From contig NC_088354.1 in NCBI RefSeq assembly GCF_036884655.1, positions 12,716,001-12,780,000 of the forward strand: a stretch of 64,000 nucleotides of DNA. Reading direction: 5' to 3'. Below the pieces are notes generated by a model that saw only the letters and a program-made list of their open reading frames with translations, made no database searches and had not been told where the DNA came from. The DNA comes from Musa acuminata AAA Group. Taxonomy: Eukaryota; Streptophyta; Magnoliopsida; Zingiberales; Musaceae. A program made the translations under genes and the position numbers. This document shows positions 60,889 through 64,000 of this stretch, piece after piece (positions within the stretch are counted from its first letter, which is position 1; each line of letters opens with the position of its first letter).

Positions 60889-62782
60889 AGCTAGTGTATT
60901 AGCTGATGAGAATGATGAAAATATTTTCTTTGCTACTGATGACAGGACGAGGTCTAAAAATGAATATATTTTAAATTCAGATTGTTCTTATCACATATGT
61001 CCTAATAGAGATTTGTTTTCCATATATGAATCTTGTAATGGTGGAATTGTTTTGATGGGCAATAATACAACATGTGATGTTGTTGGTAGAGGAATAATTC
61101 GAATTAAAATGCATGATGGTATTGTGAGGACGCTCACTAATGTTAGACATGTTCTTGATTTAAAAAAGAATCTCATCTCTTTAGGTACCCTAGGGGCCCT
61201 TGGGTATAAATACACAACTGAAGGTGGAGTTATAAAAGTTTCTAGAAGTGCTCTTGTTGTTATGAAAGCTTGTAGGTCTGGTAGCTTATATATTTTGCAG
61301 GGAACTACTGTCACAGGCTCAGTTGTAGTCTCGTCATCATCATTGTCTGATTTTGACATCACCAAATTATGACATATGCGTTTGAGTCATATGAGCGAAA
61401 AATGTTTGAGCATATTGAGCAAAAGAGGTCTACTTTGTGGATAGAGTACTAGGCCACTGGATTTTTGTGAACACTACATTTTTGGAAAGCAGAAAAGAGT
61501 CAGCTTCAATTCTTCGGCAGTTCACAAAACGAAAGGTACTCTTGACTATATTCATTCAGACCTTTGAGGTCCAGCTCATGTTCAGTCTAAGGGTGGTGCC
61601 AGGTATATGTTGACTTTCATTGACGATTATTCCAGGAAAGTTTGGGTTTATTTTCTGAAGCATAAAAATGATATTTTTCTAACCTTTAAACAATGGAAGG
61701 CATTGATTGAGAAGCAAATAGGTAAACAAATTAAGCGACTTCGAACAGATAATGACATGGAATTTTGTGAACATGACTTTAATGAATTCTGCAAAAATAA
61801 AGGAATCGTTCAGCATCGCACTGTTAGGATGACGCCTCAACAAAATGGTGTGGCCGAACGTATGAACAGAACACTTTTGGAGAGAGCAAGGTGTATGATC
61901 TCAAATGCAAGGTTGACAAAGGACTTTTGGGCAGAGGCGATTAATATGGCCTGTTACGTTGTCAACCGTGCTCCTTCTGCAACACTTAACTTTAAAACTC
62001 CGGAGGAAATTTGGTCAGGTACTCCTGCTGATTACTCTGATTTAAAAATTTTTGGGTGTCTAGCATACATGCATGTAAATGAAAGAAAATTAGAGCCTCG
62101 AGCTAAAAAATGCATTTTCCTTGGGTATGCTTCTGGGATGAAAGGATACAGATTATGGTGTTCTGATCCCAAATCCTCAAAATTTGTAATCAGTAGATAT
62201 GTTACTTTTTATGAATTGTCTATGTTATCTTTAAAAGAAGATTCTACTAGTAGTACAAATGACAGTGCGCAGAAGTAGGTGGAGCTTGAGATTGGTAGTT
62301 CAGATTCTTTTAAGTCGAACTCTTCTACTCAAAGAATGCCAATAGGTGGTCCCGAGTCTACTAACGCAGATAATCCAAAGGAAGAGCAATATTCCATAGC
62401 CAAGGATAGACCACGGAGAGATATTCGACCACCACAAAGATATGCAAATTTTGTTGCATATGCTTTGTATGTTGCAGAAGAAACAAGTGAAGTTGGTGAG
62501 CCTACTACCTACTCAGATACAGTTTCTTATGATAATTTCGCTAAGTGGTTGATTGCGAAGAATGAAGAAATAGAATCTCTCCATCAGAATATAATTTGGG
62601 ATCTTGTGAAGCCGCCTTCGGGTAAGAAAATTGTTGGATGCAAATGTGATACTATTGATGAGGGAAAAATCCTTGTTCAGAAAATTCATACGAAGGACAA
62701 TCCAGCTGATATGCTTACGAAGCCTCTTCCGGTTTACAAGTTCAAGCAGTGCTTGGACTTGGTTGGTGTTCATTGTTGGTGA
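60889..62782 (+). pseudogene. Copia protease-integrase region with reverse transcriptase deleted, copy 1
   Basis: A protease-like segment (60950-61370), then the gag-pre-integrase zinc region (61375-61560, with stops), then an integrase core with the DDE residues in context: FIDDYSRK, RTDND and NGVAERMNRT. The integrase C-terminal text KIFGCLAYMHV and KKCIFLGYASG is also present. Near 62640 the frame jumps from KKIVGCK, the start of the reverse transcriptase, to KIHTKDNPADMLTKPLP at the polyprotein end, removing the catalytic reverse transcriptase and RNase H. A stop near 62276 also breaks it. Confidence 0.85.
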
Positions 62783-62848
62783 TTGCCCGTTGGGGCTTTT
62801 ATGAAGAAGGTGGAGCAAGTTTTGTTGAGACATGTCAAGGTGGAGATT

Positions 62849-63273
62849 TGTTAGTTTGGCAAGTCCCATAGTCCCACATCAGGAAAACCAGACTTGTTAT
62901 CTCCTATTGGAACTATAAATAAGGGCTTGGGCTTTGAAGTCAGATACACCATAAGATGCACCACAAGAAAAACCTAAGTGTTTGCTTTGGGCTTAGGTCC
63001 ACACTCAGTTAAATAGTTTGGGCTTATACTTTGGGTTTTTTCTTGTTTAGTATTTTTGGGTGTTTTATGGCTTAGGAACATCTTCTTAAGGCATTTGTAA
63101 TAGTCTCTTTTATAGTAGTGATTTGCTCCTCTTTCGTCCGTGGATGTAGGTCAAGGTTAATTGACCGAACCATGTAAATATGGTGTTCTTGTCGCTTTTA
63201 TCTTTTCGCTTTATTGTCTTTATTGGGTTGCCAAAATTACCCTTTGGTAATTTTTCTAGGGCTAGCTCTAACA
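62849..63273 (+). repeat. Copia LTR 2
   Basis: 425 bp. Closely similar to LTR 1, with scattered substitutions and an added stretch at about 63060-63105. It is followed at once by another primer binding site (63277-63288), so it serves as both the right LTR of copy 1 and the left LTR of copy 2. Confidence 0.88.
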
Positions 63274-64000
63274 AATTGGTATCAGAGCCTGGTTTCTGGA
63301 TCTTTTGGAAACGATGACAATAACAAAGATTGTTGTCGAGAAATTCGATAGAAATGTCAACTTCGGCTCTCTCTGACGAGGTTTTATGGGAGGTAGCTAC
63401 GGAGACTACGGCTAAGAGTATGTTGGACAAGCTTAAAGCCTTGTATATGAAGAGGACAGTGGAGAATCGTCTCTACTTGAAGCAGAGTTTGCATATGCTT
63501 CAGATGACTAAAGGTATATCTATACTCTCACATCTTGATAAATTTGATTCCTTGGTTATGGATTTGGAGAATATAGATGCAAAAATTGATGATGAGGATA
63601 AAGCCCTATTACTTTTGTGTTCTCTTCCCCAATCTTCTAAGCATTTCCGTGATACTATGATTTATGGAAAAGAAATAATTTCGTATCAGGAAATTAAATC
63701 TGCACTAAAATCTAAGGAGCAGATAGACAGGGATATCACTGGCGAAAGTAAAGAGAATCAGGCTGAAGGTCTGATTGTTGGGAGGAGAACAGATAAAAGG
63801 GAATTTGACAGTAGTAGATCTAAATCTAGATATAAATCCAGACATAGAAATTTGGAGTGTAGATATTGTCAAAAAATGGGGCACATTAAGGCTGATTGTT
63901 TTAAATTGAAAAATAAATTAAAGCAAAAGGAAAAATTTGTTGAGAAAACTACTTAATCCGCTGAAGCTAGTGTAGCAACTGATGAGAATGATGGAAATAT
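63274..64000 (+). mobile_element. Second copia internal region, continues off the right edge
   Basis: After LTR 2 comes a new primer binding site and a new gag start, so this is copy 2 of an LTR-internal-LTR-internal array. Confidence 0.82.
63314..63956 (+). pseudogene. Copia gag, copy 2
   Basis: Relative to copy 1, about 140 bp are missing between NVNFG and LSDE, which shifts the frame; from there the frame is open to 63956. The zinc knuckle is intact here ([14 protein letters not shown]). A TAA ends the frame at 63954-63956, near the same place as in copy 1. Confidence 0.82.

Larger units (their letters stand above)
59660..63273 (+). mobile_element. Copia LTR retrotransposon, internally deleted
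   Basis: LTRs at 59660-60055 and 62849-63273 both begin TGTTAGTTTGGCAAGT and end GCTAGCTCTAACA. The primer binding site TGGTATCAGAGC (60059-60070) is complementary to the initiator tRNA-Met end, and a purine-rich AAGGTGGAGA precedes the right LTR. Internal order is gag, protease region, integrase, as in copia. The reverse transcriptase and RNase H core are deleted and several stops are present, so it is non-autonomous. Sense orientation relative to OPR. Confidence 0.88.

Overview
The window is nuclear DNA of a flowering plant, most likely a monocot. The compact genes are very GC-rich (A20/AN1 protein, purple acid phosphatase, PPR protein), while introns and spacers are AT-rich. Genes have canonical GT-AG introns, and plant-specific families are present (LITTLE ZIPPER, ZF-HD, DYW-class PPR, 12-oxophytodienoate reductase, BASS). 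The repeat flavour reminds me of Zingiberales (banana and relatives); that is an impression, not a search result.

Layout. 1-17.9 kb: the minus-strand gene ASI1/IBM2 (BAH plus RRM). Seven coding exons are in the window, including a 27-nt microexon, and the 3' end lies off the left edge. Its introns are packed with CG-rich non-autonomous hAT-like elements; one intron is 8.5 kb. 18.6-19.2 kb: another copy of that repeat family. 20.5-22.5 kb: a decayed copia remnant on the minus strand. 24.2-24.7 kb: an intronless A20/AN1 stress-associated protein gene (+). 27.1-28.8 kb: a three-exon purple acid phosphatase gene (+). 30.9-31.2 kb: a small LITTLE ZIPPER gene (+). 32.0-32.8 kb: a probable solo LTR. 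34.9-40.1 kb: RCE1, the CaaX prenyl endoprotease, with 8 exons (-). 40.5-51.2 kb: BASS4-like plastid transporter, with 14 exons (+), divergent from RCE1 across 393 bp; its introns hold a gene-capturing Pack-MULE and a SINE. 51.5-53.6 kb: an intronless DYW-type PPR gene (-), convergent with BASS4. 54.0-54.8 kb: an intronless zinc-finger homeodomain gene (-). 58.2-58.6 kb: a broken inverted copy of part of the PPR gene. 59.2 kb: exon 1 of a 12-oxophytodienoate reductase gene (+), followed directly by a copia LTR-internal-LTR-internal array that runs off the right edge.

The genes are independent transcription units, not a pathway. The most notable points are: (1) a Pack-MULE with a near-perfect 9-bp target duplication that has captured an L-lactate dehydrogenase segment, sitting inside a BASS4 intron; (2) the gene for ASI1, a factor known in Arabidopsis for allowing full-length transcription through heterochromatic introns, itself carrying very large repeat-filled introns; (3) a CG-rich hAT-like family whose 8-bp target duplications and a paralogous empty site can be read directly. 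All exon junctions given here were joined by hand on GT-AG sites, reading phase and remembered family sequence; no alignment or transcript data were available.
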